Shown piece by piece: positions 52,875 to 61,001 of a stretch of DNA of 64,000 bases. Under the pieces are notes generated by a model that saw nothing but the letters and a program-made list of their open reading frames with translations, was not told the origin of the DNA and did no database searches. The stretch spans positions 310,001 through 374,000 of the forward strand of contig NZ_CP026031.1 in the NCBI RefSeq assembly GCF_003726095.1, written 5' to 3'. The DNA is from Niallia circulans (GTDB lineage Bacteria; Bacillota; Bacilli; Bacillales; Cytobacillaceae). The first letter of the stretch is position 1. Each line of letters begins with the position of its first letter. Position numbers and translations under genes: made by a program.

Positions 52875-54038
52875 TTGGCTAAAGTCAAAATAGGCATTAT
52901 CGGTATTGGTAATATGGGAAGTTCGCACGCCATGTATTTAAATAATGGTGAAATTGCGGGAGCGGAATTAGTTGCTGTATGTGACAGCAATCCAGAAAGA
53001 TTGAAATGGGCAAAGGAAACATTAGGAGAGCATATTCAGCAATTCGATCATGTTGACCGCTTTTTTGAATATGCGGATATGGATGGAGTTATTATTGCAA
53101 CGCCTCATTATGATCATCCGCCATTGGCAATTCAATCACTAGAACAAGGGTTTCATGTTTTAGTTGAAAAGCCTGTAGGTGTATATACAAAAAAAGTAAG
53201 GGAATTAAACGAGGCTGCAAGCAAAAGCGATAAGGTATTTGGGATTATGTTTAATCAGCGAACCAATCCCTTATATCAAAAGCTGAGAGAGCTTGTGCAA
53301 AGTGGCGAAGTGGGAGAAATTAAACGAACAAACTGGATTATCACCGATTGGTATCGTTCACAAAGTTATTATGATTCAGGTGGCTGGAGAGCGACATGGG
53401 CGGGGGAAGGAGGCGGAGTTCTTCTAAATCAAGATCCGCATCAGCTGGATTTATGGCAATGGACAAGTGGATTAATGCCTAAACGAGTCCGCGCATTTTG
53501 TGGATTTGGGAAGTTTCATGATATTGAAGTAGAAGATGATGTGACCGCATATGTGGAATATGAGAATGGAGCAACAGGCGTCTTTGTAACATCTACAGGT
53601 GATTCTCCTGGCACGAATCGCTATGAAATATCGGGTGATCGCGGAAAAGTAGTGATAGAGGATGGAAAGTTAACCTTCTGGCGACTAAGACAATCGGAAA
53701 GGGAATTCAATAAAGAATATAAAGGGGGGTTCGGCGAACCGGAATGCTGGAAAATTGATATTCCTATTAAAGGAGAAGCTACACAGCATAAGGGGATCAC
53801 AGCAAATTGGGTAAATGCTATCCGCAATGGGACAGAGCTGCTTGGACCTGGTGTAGAAGGCATAAAGGGATTGGAAATCTCGAATGCCATGCATTTATCG
53901 GCATGGATCGATGATTGGGTTGAACTCCCTATTAACGAAGATCTTTTTTATGCTAAATTACAAGAAAGAATAAAGACATCTACTTTTAAAAAGAACAAGC
54001 ATGCATCGATTACATTAGATGTGAAAGGTTCTCATTAA
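52875..54038 (+). CDS. Gfo/Idh/MocA-family oxidoreductase (second)
   Basis: 387 residues, TTG start with AAGGAAGGAG upstream. IGIIGIGNMGSSHAMYL (Rossmann), VEKPVGVYTKK near 96-106 (EKP motif) and GGGVLLNQDPHQLDLWQW near 178-195 (active-site His). Its C-terminal half differs from that of the 50829 protein, suggesting a different substrate or the reverse reaction on a later intermediate. Paired dehydrogenases with isomerase/lyase proteins recall oxidation-cleavage-reduction schemes for glycosides. Confidence 0.88.
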   Translation: MAKVKIGIIGIGNMGSSHAMYLNNGEIAGAELVAVCDSNPERLKWAKETLGEHIQQFDHVDRFFEYADMDGVIIATPHYDHPPLAIQSLEQGFHVLVEKPVGVYTKKVRELNEAASKSDKVFGIMFNQRTNPLYQKLRELVQSGEVGEIKRTNWIITDWYRSQSYYDSGGWRATWAGEGGGVLLNQDPHQLDLWQWTSGLMPKRVRAFCGFGKFHDIEVEDDVTAYVEYENGATGVFVTSTGDSPGTNRYEISGDRGKVVIEDGKLTFWRLRQSEREFNKEYKGGFGEPECWKIDIPIKGEATQHKGITANWVNAIRNGTELLGPGVEGIKGLEISNAMHLSAWIDDWVELPINEDLFYAKLQERIKTSTFKKNKHASITLDVKGSH

Positions 54039-54044
54039 AGACAG

Positions 54045-54071
54045 GGGCAGATTAGTCTGTCCTTTTTTTCA
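54045..54071 (+). terminator. short hairpin with T-run inside the sugar cluster
   Basis: AGGGGCAGA pairs with TCTGTCCT around TTAG (with G-T pairs), followed by TTTTTTT; probably a partial terminator that lowers expression of the last two genes. Confidence 0.65.
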
Positions 54072-54101
54072 AGAATAAGAAAAATGTGGGAGGTACAGAA
54101 G

Positions 54102-54920
54102 ATGAAATTAGCTTTTACTACTCTTGGATGTCCTCATTGGAATTTAGAAACAATTATCCAACATGCAGTGGAAAATGGCTATTCAGGCGTTGATTTTCGT
54201 GGGCTGCTAGGAGAACTTGATCTATATAAGCTTCGTGAATTTTCAGCAAATGTAAAAGAAACGGTACGTCTCTTTAAGGAAGCTTCTTTAGAAATTCCGT
54301 GTTTTTCCAGTTCAGTCAAATTGGTAACTCAATCGCAAGAAGAATATGAGAAGTATGTAGAGGAATTAAGAGAGTACGCATTGCTCTGTAAGGAATTCAA
54401 CACTCCATATATTCGTGTATTTGGTGGGGCAATCGGAAAGTGGAAGAGAGAAGAAGCAATGGAAATCGCTGAGAAAAATATCCATGATTATTTGGCGATT
54501 GTAGAGGATATCAATGTCAAACTTCTCCTAGAAACACATGATGATTGGACAGATAGCAGATATGTGAAAGAGCTGGTTCAGCGAGTTTCCTCTGATTATT
54601 TGCAAGTATTATGGGATATCCATCATCCCTTTCGAACAATTGGTGAAAAGCCTGATGTTACTTGGGAGAATCTTGGGGAATGGGTTGCCTACACCCATTG
54701 GAAGGATTCTTATCTAAAAAAGGAAGCAGAAAGAGGCTATCAGCTTTGTTTTTTAGGAGATGGGGATATACCATTACAAGACATATACACTTTATTAAAA
54801 AGGAACGGGTATGATGGCTACTATACATTAGAATGGGAAAAAAAGTGGTGTCCTGAATTGGAGGAGCCGGAAATAGCCTTTAAGCAGTTTAGTAAGTATA
54901 TGAAAAATATTCTTGTGTAG
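54102..54920 (+). CDS. sugar-phosphate isomerase/epimerase-type TIM barrel protein (2)
   Basis: 272 residues from the ATG at 54102 (GGGAGG eight bases upstream). Metal-ligand motifs LLLETHDDWTD near 149, VLWDIHHPF near 178, YTHWKDSYL near 204 and YTLEWEKKW near 250 are those of the family. It is clearly distinct from the 52071 protein, so each may act on a different intermediate of the same pathway. Confidence 0.85.
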   Translation: MKLAFTTLGCPHWNLETIIQHAVENGYSGVDFRGLLGELDLYKLREFSANVKETVRLFKEASLEIPCFSSSVKLVTQSQEEYEKYVEELREYALLCKEFNTPYIRVFGGAIGKWKREEAMEIAEKNIHDYLAIVEDINVKLLLETHDDWTDSRYVKELVQRVSSDYLQVLWDIHHPFRTIGEKPDVTWENLGEWVAYTHWKDSYLKKEAERGYQLCFLGDGDIPLQDIYTLLKRNGYDGYYTLEWEKKWCPELEEPEIAFKQFSKYMKNILV

Positions 54921-54932
54921 GGGGGAAATCCT

Positions 54933-55706
54933 ATGAGGTTCGGATGCTGCGCTGCTATTGATCAGGCAGAGGCATTGGATAAAGCGGGGTATGATTTTAT
55001 CGAATGTACGGTTATTTCCTTAATGCCAGAAGAAAAGGCAGAGGTATTTAAACCAATATTAGAAAAATATCAAGCTTCGCCTTTACCTATTGAAGCTTTT
55101 AATATTCTTTTGCCAAGTGACTTAAAAATAGTGGGCGATAAGGTAGATAATCAGCGAGTGAAAGATTATTTAAAATCTGCATTAGAACGTGTTTGCCGAA
55201 TAGGTGCGGATACAATTGTATTCGGTTGTGGTGGTGCAAGAAGTTTTCCGAAAGGACTGTCGAAAGAAAAGGGCAGAGAACAAATGGCAGCCTTTTTATC
55301 AACAGTATCGGATATGGCGGACCAATTAAGCTTAACGATTGTAATAGAACCGCTCAACAAAAAAGAATCGAATATTATTAATAGTATTTCAGAAGCTGTT
55401 GCATGGTCAAAGGAATTTAATCAAAAATCGTTAAAAACATTGGCTGATTTCTATCATATGGAAGAAGAAAAGGAACCACTTACGAATCTCTATGAATATA
55501 AAAATTTTATCCAACATATCCATGTTGCTGATACGAATAGGCTGGCTCCTGGTACAGGAATGTATCCCTATCCTGAGTTTGTGCGAAACATTCATAAAGC
55601 AAACTATGATGGCAGAATCTCCATTGAATGTAATTGGAGGAATTTTGCAGAAGAAATTGGACCAGCACTTGATTTCTTAAAAAGCAGTTTTCTTATCATT
55701 AAATGA
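54933..55706 (+). CDS. sugar-phosphate isomerase/epimerase-type TIM barrel protein (3)
   Basis: 257 residues. TIVIEPLNKKESN near 136-148, TLADFYHMEEEKEP near 171, IQHIHVADTNRLAPG near 193 and ISIECNWRNF near 233 hold the presumed metal ligands; this pattern is near the D-tagatose 3-epimerase/hydroxypyruvate-isomerase branch. Begins 12 bases after the previous gene. Last gene of the cluster; no clear terminator follows, and 55707-55972 contains nothing recognisable. Confidence 0.85.
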   Translation: MRFGCCAAIDQAEALDKAGYDFIECTVISLMPEEKAEVFKPILEKYQASPLPIEAFNILLPSDLKIVGDKVDNQRVKDYLKSALERVCRIGADTIVFGCGGARSFPKGLSKEKGREQMAAFLSTVSDMADQLSLTIVIEPLNKKESNIINSISEAVAWSKEFNQKSLKTLADFYHMEEEKEPLTNLYEYKNFIQHIHVADTNRLAPGTGMYPYPEFVRNIHKANYDGRISIECNWRNFAEEIGPALDFLKSSFLIIK

Positions 55707-55972
55707 GTCTTTAAATTTTTTTAGTACCTTTTTATTTTTGGTTACAGATAAAAATGGTTTGTAACAATCCTGCCTAAAATTTCCTAAAATTAGATGTTAT
55801 TTGCTAACTAACTCGATTGGTTAATACTTCCACCATGTTGTAAATCCCTTTTTTAGTAAGCTATCAACCTAGCAATCTTTCGTTTACCACTTTTTGGACA
55901 ATGAATCGAAATATTACATCTGCTAGCCTAATAGAAGACATCAGAAACAACGACTACTAGGAGGTAAGAGAT

Positions 55973-56557
55973 TTGAAAAAATTAATAGTAGCCGCTGGAT
56001 TAGTGCTATCTATTTCAGCATTTATGTTAATCGATAAAGCAGATGCAGCAACGAATCGAACGATTCAATCTGGGGATACTTATTGGAAAGTGGCCAAGGG
56101 CTTTGGGATTCCAATCGGTGATTTAATGAAGGCAAATAATAGCAAAGCCTTAATTACAGGTCAAAATATTATTCTACCAAATGCCACTGTTTCACCAGCC
56201 GATAAAGATTTAATGGCGAGATTAGTTCGCGCTGAGGCTGTTGGTGAACCATATGCAGGAAAAGTTGCAGTAGCAGTGGTTGTTTTGAATAGAGTAAAAA
56301 GTAATCAATTTCCGAATACTATTCGTGATGTCATCTATGAAAAATCGAATGGATATTATGCTTTTACCCCTGTTCAAAATGGGGAAATTAATAAGGCAGC
56401 TGATGCGGAGTCAAAAAGAGCCGTTAATGAAGCAATTGCATTAGATGGAAAAGGAAATGGTTCTCTGTATTTCTTTAATCCAAAAACAGCTACAAGTGAC
56501 TGGGTTTTCTCACGAGAAGCAACGGTTACTATTGGAAACCATCGTTTTGCTAGATAA
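55973..56557 (+). CDS. LysM plus SleB/CwlJ-type cell wall hydrolase, YkvT-like
   Basis: 194 residues. Signal peptide ending near KADAA (26), one LysM domain (about 27-70: RTIQSGDTYWKVAKGF) and a Hydrolase_2 domain (about 80-194) with the catalytic Glu in ARLVRAEAVGEPY near 90 and the C-terminal SLYFFNPKTATSDWV. This layout and length match B. subtilis YkvT, a relative of spore-cortex-lytic SleB. It would be exported and act on peptidoglycan. TTG start with GGAGG upstream. Confidence 0.88.
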   Translation: MKKLIVAAGLVLSISAFMLIDKADAATNRTIQSGDTYWKVAKGFGIPIGDLMKANNSKALITGQNIILPNATVSPADKDLMARLVRAEAVGEPYAGKVAVAVVVLNRVKSNQFPNTIRDVIYEKSNGYYAFTPVQNGEINKAADAESKRAVNEAIALDGKGNGSLYFFNPKTATSDWVFSREATVTIGNHRFAR

Positions 56558-56563
56558 ATAGTA

Positions 56564-56598
56564 AAGGGGCACCGGTCTTAAGATTGGTGCCTTCAGAT
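56564..56598 (+). terminator. hairpin after the cell wall hydrolase gene
   Basis: AAGGGGCACC pairs with GGTGCC.TT around a 12-base loop; the T-run is weak and offset. Confidence 0.6.
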
Positions 56599-56664
56599 TT
56601 TTAAAGTGTAGACTCTTTTTGTTACAATGAACCATAGAACATCAAATAGAAGGAGTAAAGCATT

Positions 56665-57438
56665 TTGAAATGGAGTTATTTAACACGTTGGATTTTTGAT
56701 AGGCCGCATAAGAAGGGCACCACTCTGTATACATATGAAGTTGAAAAATGCCTTGGATTGGGAGCATATGGAATTATTTACTTGTGTAAAGATAGAATGG
56801 GGAAGAAATATGTAGTTAAACAATTACGGCCAAGCAAAGGAAAAAAACAGCGTGAACGTATGCGATTTAAGGATGAAGGGGAATTGTTGAGAAAAATAGA
56901 TTGTCATGCAATCCCGTCTCTTCTTGATGTATTTACAATAGAAAAACACCATTATTATGTCATGGAATATATAAATGGGGAAAATATAGAGGATTTATTG
57001 TTTTTTCAAAAGCAAAAGTTTACAGAATTTGAATCCTTACGCATGATGAAACAGCTTCTTTCTATTATAAATTATCTACATGACCATCATATCTATCACA
57101 CGGATATTAGACCACCTAATGTAATTCTTAAACAAAAAAAGGTGTATTTGATTGACTTTGGATTAGCGAAACGAGTCGATATAGACAATTTAAAAGAAGT
57201 AAGTAATTCTCGCCAAGATGATTATTATGATTTTGGACAGATGCTTTTGTTTTTACTATATTCAAATTTTAAAGGGAAGAAAGGCAAGAAGCGCACATGG
57301 TTAGAAGAATTAACCTTGCATCCGGCAACAGTCCAGCTGCTCAAAAGATTATTAGGAATTTCCATACATTATAGCAGCGGAGTAGAAATAGAAAAGGATT
57401 TAGATAATGCCCTAGCTATTTTAAAAGAAGCAAACTAG
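56665..57438 (+). CDS. small Ser/Thr protein kinase, YbdM-like
   Basis: 257 residues, similar in size to B. subtilis YbdM. Gly-rich loop LGLGAYGIIYLC near 32-43, VAIK-type Lys in KYVVKQL near 50, catalytic loop HTDIRPPNVIL (in place of HRDLKPEN) near 146, and DFG in YLIDFGLAK near 164. All core residues are present, so it should be active; the Arg of HRD is Thr, making it a non-RD kinase. No membrane segment. TTG start with AAGGAG nine bases upstream. Confidence 0.87.
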   Translation: MKWSYLTRWIFDRPHKKGTTLYTYEVEKCLGLGAYGIIYLCKDRMGKKYVVKQLRPSKGKKQRERMRFKDEGELLRKIDCHAIPSLLDVFTIEKHHYYVMEYINGENIEDLLFFQKQKFTEFESLRMMKQLLSIINYLHDHHIYHTDIRPPNVILKQKKVYLIDFGLAKRVDIDNLKEVSNSRQDDYYDFGQMLLFLLYSNFKGKKGKKRTWLEELTLHPATVQLLKRLLGISIHYSSGVEIEKDLDNALAILKEAN

Positions 57439-57440
57439 AA

Positions 57441-57474
57441 AAACTCTTGTAACTTGCTACAAGAGTTTTTTTGT
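57441..57474. terminator. bidirectional terminator between kinase and small basic protein genes
   Basis: AAACTCTTGTA and TACAAGAGTTT form a clean stem around ACTTGC, with T on both outer sides. Confidence 0.9.
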
Positions 57475-57475
57475 A

Positions 57476-57676
57476 TTAGCTACTATGCTTTCGGCGTTTA
57501 TAATAATGACTACCGCCGTATGGATTCCGTTTCCGATGGTCCGAACTACTATAGCTTTTGGATTTTCGATAACCTCTTCTATCACTGCTGCTATATCTTT
57601 TATAGTTCTTATGACGACGACTATTACTATAGCTTCCTGAAAATTGCTGTATCTTCTTCATAATTTTTCTAAACAT
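57476..57676 (-). CDS. small Ser/Arg/Lys/Tyr-rich basic protein
   Basis: 66 residues starting MFRKIMKKIQQF, then low-complexity sequence with repeated RYSSSD / SYSSSDHR blocks and many Arg, Lys, Ser, Tyr. The AAAGGGGTG site five bases upstream of the ATG at 57676 and the shared terminator support a real gene. I do not recognise the family; small basic proteins of this kind occur in Bacillus and may bind nucleic acid or belong to the spore. The upstream 57677-57963 spacer contains only a possible 25-codon relic (57814-57891). Confidence 0.65.
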   Translation of the reverse strand: MFRKIMKKIQQFSGSYSNSRRHKNYKRYSSSDRRGYRKSKSYSSSDHRKRNPYGGSHYYKRRKHSS

Positions 57677-57919
57677 TTTCTCACCCCTTTGGAGATTCCA
57701 CTAGATATTAATTTTAGCAAATAGCGTGAAAGTAAAACGAAAATTTACAAAAAAAATACATGAATGTAATATAAATCGTTGCTTTTTAAAATGAGTCTGC
57801 TTACAAGTGATGAGTTATTGATTTGCTAAACGATACGAAAGCATTTGTGGAGCAGCATGATTTAGAAGAAATTCTTAAATTGGCAGAATGATAGATAGTT
57901 TGAATTGAAAGACCACAAA

Positions 57920-57944
57920 GGGGTTATAGAAAATCTATAACCCC
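57920..57944 (-). terminator. hairpin after the osmoprotectant importer operon
   Basis: GGGGTTATAGA pairs with TCTATAACCCC around AAA; a short T tail lies on the minus strand. Confidence 0.65.
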
Positions 57945-57963
57945 AACATATCAGCCTTATAAA

Positions 57964-59532
57964 CTAATCAATAAGCCCTTCTTCTTTCAAAAATTCGACC
58001 GCAACATCTTCATATTGCTCTTTATCAATATCTACTTTTGCATTTAATTCTTGCATTTTTTCATTATCAATTTTTCCGACAAGCATGCTTAATACTTCTT
58101 CTAATTCTGGATATTTCTCTAATGTTTCCGCTCTAATTACTGGTGTTGCATAGTATGGTGGGAAGAAGTTCTGATCATCTTCTAGAACTTGTAAATCAAA
58201 TGCTGGGATACGGCCGTCTGTTGAAAAGGCGTCAATAACATCGACATCACCGTTTTTAATCGCACTGTACATAATACCAGAGTCCATTGCTTGCGTATTT
58301 TTAAATTGTATTCCATAGGTATCGATAAGACCTGGATAGCCATCTTCTCTTTCTAAGAATTCCGGTTCAGATCCTAAGGTTAGGTCCGGTGCGATCTTTT
58401 TAAAGTCTGAAATAGTCTTTATTTGGTACTTTTCCGCATCTTCTTTGCGCATGGTTAATGTGTATGTGTTGTTAAATCCAAATGGCTCTAGCCAAACTAA
58501 ATTATAGTCTTCTTTAAATCTTTTTTTCACTATTTCATAGGCTTCGTCAGGATCACTAACCATATCTTCCTTTAAGATACTTAATAATCCAGTACCTGTA
58601 TATTCCATATACATATCATAATTTCCGGTATTAACCCCCTCAAAGGCTGGGGCGGTTCCGCCAAGAAAAGATTCATAATTTACTTTTAAGTCTGTGTGCT
58701 CTTCAATGAGATGCCCCATGATGTACACCATAATTTCTTGTTCTGTGAAATTTTTTCCAGTAATAGTGATGCTATCCTTTCCGCTTTTTCCACTGCTGAA
58801 ATTGGCAATGACAGTCGAAAGTGGAAGGATTACAATTAAACCTGCAACAATCCAGATTCGTATTTTGCTTTTTTTCACTTTTTTATTTTGAAGACCTTGA
58901 GGGGTCACATCTGTTTCTAATAGTTTTAATAAGTAATCAAATATAATAGCCAAAAGGGCAGATGGGATGGCTCCAGCAAGGATAAGGCCAGTATTATAGG
59001 TTTGTAAACCACGGAAGATTAAATCTCCCAGTCCGCCTGCGCCGATTAATCCAGCGATTGTTGCCACCCCGATTATTAATACTGTTGCAGTCCGAATTCC
59101 TCCCATAATAACGCTTAAAGATAGTGGCAATTCAACCATCCATAACACTTGGCGATTGGTCATACCCATACCTACGCCAGCTTCGATTGCAGATTTTTCT
59201 ACTCCGACAATTCCTAGATATGTATTGCGCAAAATAGGTAATAGACCATAAACGGTTAAAGCAATAATGGCTGGAAGTTTCCCAGTACCGATGAATGGTA
59301 CTAGAAATACTAGTAATGCCAAACTTGGTATGGTTTGAAATACGCCGGCTACTCCAATGATGGAGTCTGCAATTTTTCTGTGGCGAGTTAAATAGATTCC
59401 TAGTGGAACGGAAATCACGATTGCAATGGCAATAGAGATAAGAGAAAGATACATATGCTCTAAAATTAAATTCCATATTGTCGGCCAACGGTTGATGAAG
59501 ACATCTATTGTGTCTGTGATTATATTAGGAAT
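57964..59532 (-). CDS. OpuFB-like osmoprotectant permease fused to its substrate-binding domain; probable ATT start
   Basis: About 522 residues from ATT at 59532. The first ~215 are an OpuCB/ProW-type permease (SLISIAIAIVISVPLG, EAGVGMGMTNRQVLWMVELPLSLSVIMGGIRT); after another membrane helix, residues 250-522 are an OpuAC/OpuCC-type binding domain (ITITGKNFTEQEIMVYIMGHL, GGTAPAFEGVNTGNYDMY, DVIDAFSTDGRIPAFDLQVL). The fusion design is that of B. infantis OpuF. The first ATG (59454) would remove 26 residues, including the conserved LEHMYLSLIS-type start of helix 1, and lacks a ribosome site. ATT at 59532 has AAGGAGGG seven bases upstream and an in-frame stop just before it. Transports betaine-like solutes. 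Confidence 0.87.
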   Translation of the reverse strand: MPNIITDTIDVFINRWPTIWNLILEHMYLSLISIAIAIVISVPLGIYLTRHRKIADSIIGVAGVFQTIPSLALLVFLVPFIGTGKLPAIIALTVYGLLPILRNTYLGIVGVEKSAIEAGVGMGMTNRQVLWMVELPLSLSVIMGGIRTATVLIIGVATIAGLIGAGGLGDLIFRGLQTYNTGLILAGAIPSALLAIIFDYLLKLLETDVTPQGLQNKKVKKSKIRIWIVAGLIVILPLSTVIANFSSGKSGKDSITITGKNFTEQEIMVYIMGHLIEEHTDLKVNYESFLGGTAPAFEGVNTGNYDMYMEYTGTGLLSILKEDMVSDPDEAYEIVKKRFKEDYNLVWLEPFGFNNTYTLTMRKEDAEKYQIKTISDFKKIAPDLTLGSEPEFLEREDGYPGLIDTYGIQFKNTQAMDSGIMYSAIKNGDVDVIDAFSTDGRIPAFDLQVLEDDQNFFPPYYATPVIRAETLEKYPELEEVLSMLVGKIDNEKMQELNAKVDIDKEQYEDVAVEFLKEEGLID

Positions 59533-59548
59533 GGCTCATCCCTCCTTT

Positions 59549-60664
59549 TTATTCTCCAATTTGGTCAGCAATATATTCCACAAGACCTGCACGGTTGACA
59601 ATACCAATAATTTTAGAATGCTGGTCAATTACTGGAATAAAGCCATATTGGGATTCACTAACAAGTTGAAAAGCTTTTTCCGTTGTTTCTTCAAGATGAA
59701 GCGTTTTTATATTCGTATCCATTATATCTTTCAAGGTTAATTCTTCTTCTCTATATCGTTTTTGTACCTCCCACACATTCGCTATTCCGAGAAAGGTATT
59801 AGATTTGTCGACGACCACTAGACTATCCACACGCTTTCTTCTCATTAATTTCAATGATTCTGCAAGACCGCGAGACTCACCGGCTGTTACAGGAGGGACC
59901 ATTAATTTTGCTAATTTAGGTAAAGAAATATTTTCTTGCAAACGATCTTCTCCAATAAAATTGCGGACAAATTCATTTGCTGGGTGACGTAATATATTTT
60001 CTGGCCGATCTAATTGCACAATTTCTCCGTCTTGCATAATACAAATTCGATCCGCTATTTTAAGAGCTTCATCCATATCATGTGTAACAAAGACAATTGT
60101 TTTTTTGATATCCTGCTGCAAGCGGACTAATTCATCTTGCAATTGTTCGCGGCTGAGAGGATCCAAGGCACTAAACGGTTCATCCATCAAAATTATTTTC
60201 GGATCTGCCGCAAGTGCTCTAATAACCCCGATTCTTTGCTGCTGTCCACCGCTTAATTCAGAAGGGTAACGATCACCAAATGTATCAGGATCTAACCCGA
60301 CCATTTTCATTAAATCATTAATTTTGTCTACATATTGTTCTTTTTTCCATTTTTGGAGTCTAGGAACGAGCGATACGTTTTCTTTAATCGTCATATGGGG
60401 TAATAAACCTATTTGCTGAATGACGTAGCCAATAGTTCTGCGGAGTTTTACAGGATCCTCTGTGGAAATATCCTTTCCTTCGATTGTAATGGAACCACTA
60501 GATGGTTCTATAAGTCGATTGATCATTCTCATCGTAGTTGTCTTGCCAGAACCACTTGGACCAATTAGAACAAGTAATTCTCCTTCCTTTACCTCGAATG
60601 TAATATTCTTCAGCGCTTTAAATCCATCTTGAAACGTTTTGGTTACTTCTTTAAAATGAATCAA
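59549..60664 (-). CDS. osmoprotectant ABC transporter ATPase with CBS domains
   Basis: 371 residues. Walker A GPSGSGKTT near 35-43, Q-loop VIQQIGLLPHMT, signature LSGGQQQR near 134-141, Walker B IILMDEP near 155-161, then two C-terminal CBS domains (about 250-370, ending FIPVIDQHSKIIGIVNRAGL). CBS pairs in Opu-type ATPases respond to ionic strength or cyclic di-AMP. It precedes the fused permease/binding gene by 16 bases and drives that importer. First gene of the operon; A+T-rich spacer upstream (60665-61001) with a possible minus-strand TATAAT at 60767-60762 and no gene. Confidence 0.92.
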   Translation of the reverse strand: MIHFKEVTKTFQDGFKALKNITFEVKEGELLVLIGPSGSGKTTTMRMINRLIEPSSGSITIEGKDISTEDPVKLRRTIGYVIQQIGLLPHMTIKENVSLVPRLQKWKKEQYVDKINDLMKMVGLDPDTFGDRYPSELSGGQQQRIGVIRALAADPKIILMDEPFSALDPLSREQLQDELVRLQQDIKKTIVFVTHDMDEALKIADRICIMQDGEIVQLDRPENILRHPANEFVRNFIGEDRLQENISLPKLAKLMVPPVTAGESRGLAESLKLMRRKRVDSLVVVDKSNTFLGIANVWEVQKRYREEELTLKDIMDTNIKTLHLEETTEKAFQLVSESQYGFIPVIDQHSKIIGIVNRAGLVEYIADQIGE

Positions 60665-61001
60665 TTTCTACGAACACCTCCAGACCTTTCTTTAAAACTA
60701 ATTACCCGTTTTTGCTAACTAACTAACCGCCTTTTTTAAACTATTTATGAAAGACATTTACTATTATATCATTATTTTTAGAAAAATAAGACCAAAAAGG
60801 AATATTTAAGGGAATTATAATTAGAATTTTCAATGAAAAGATAAAGGAGAATAATAATGTAATTATATTTTGGAGAATCCTAGAACGAATTATCTGACTA
60901 GCTATTTGTTACCAAATATGTATTTATAAGAAATATTTAATACGGACAGGGGTTATCCTAACACAAGTAAATAACTATTGGATAAGCCCTAATTCTATTC
61001 T

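Noticed and set aside
57814..57891. 25-codon plus-strand frame (containing KAFVEQHDLEEILKLAE)
   Set aside because: It has no start codon after the preceding stop and no ribosome site. It may be the C-terminal relic of a lost gene but is too short to identify.
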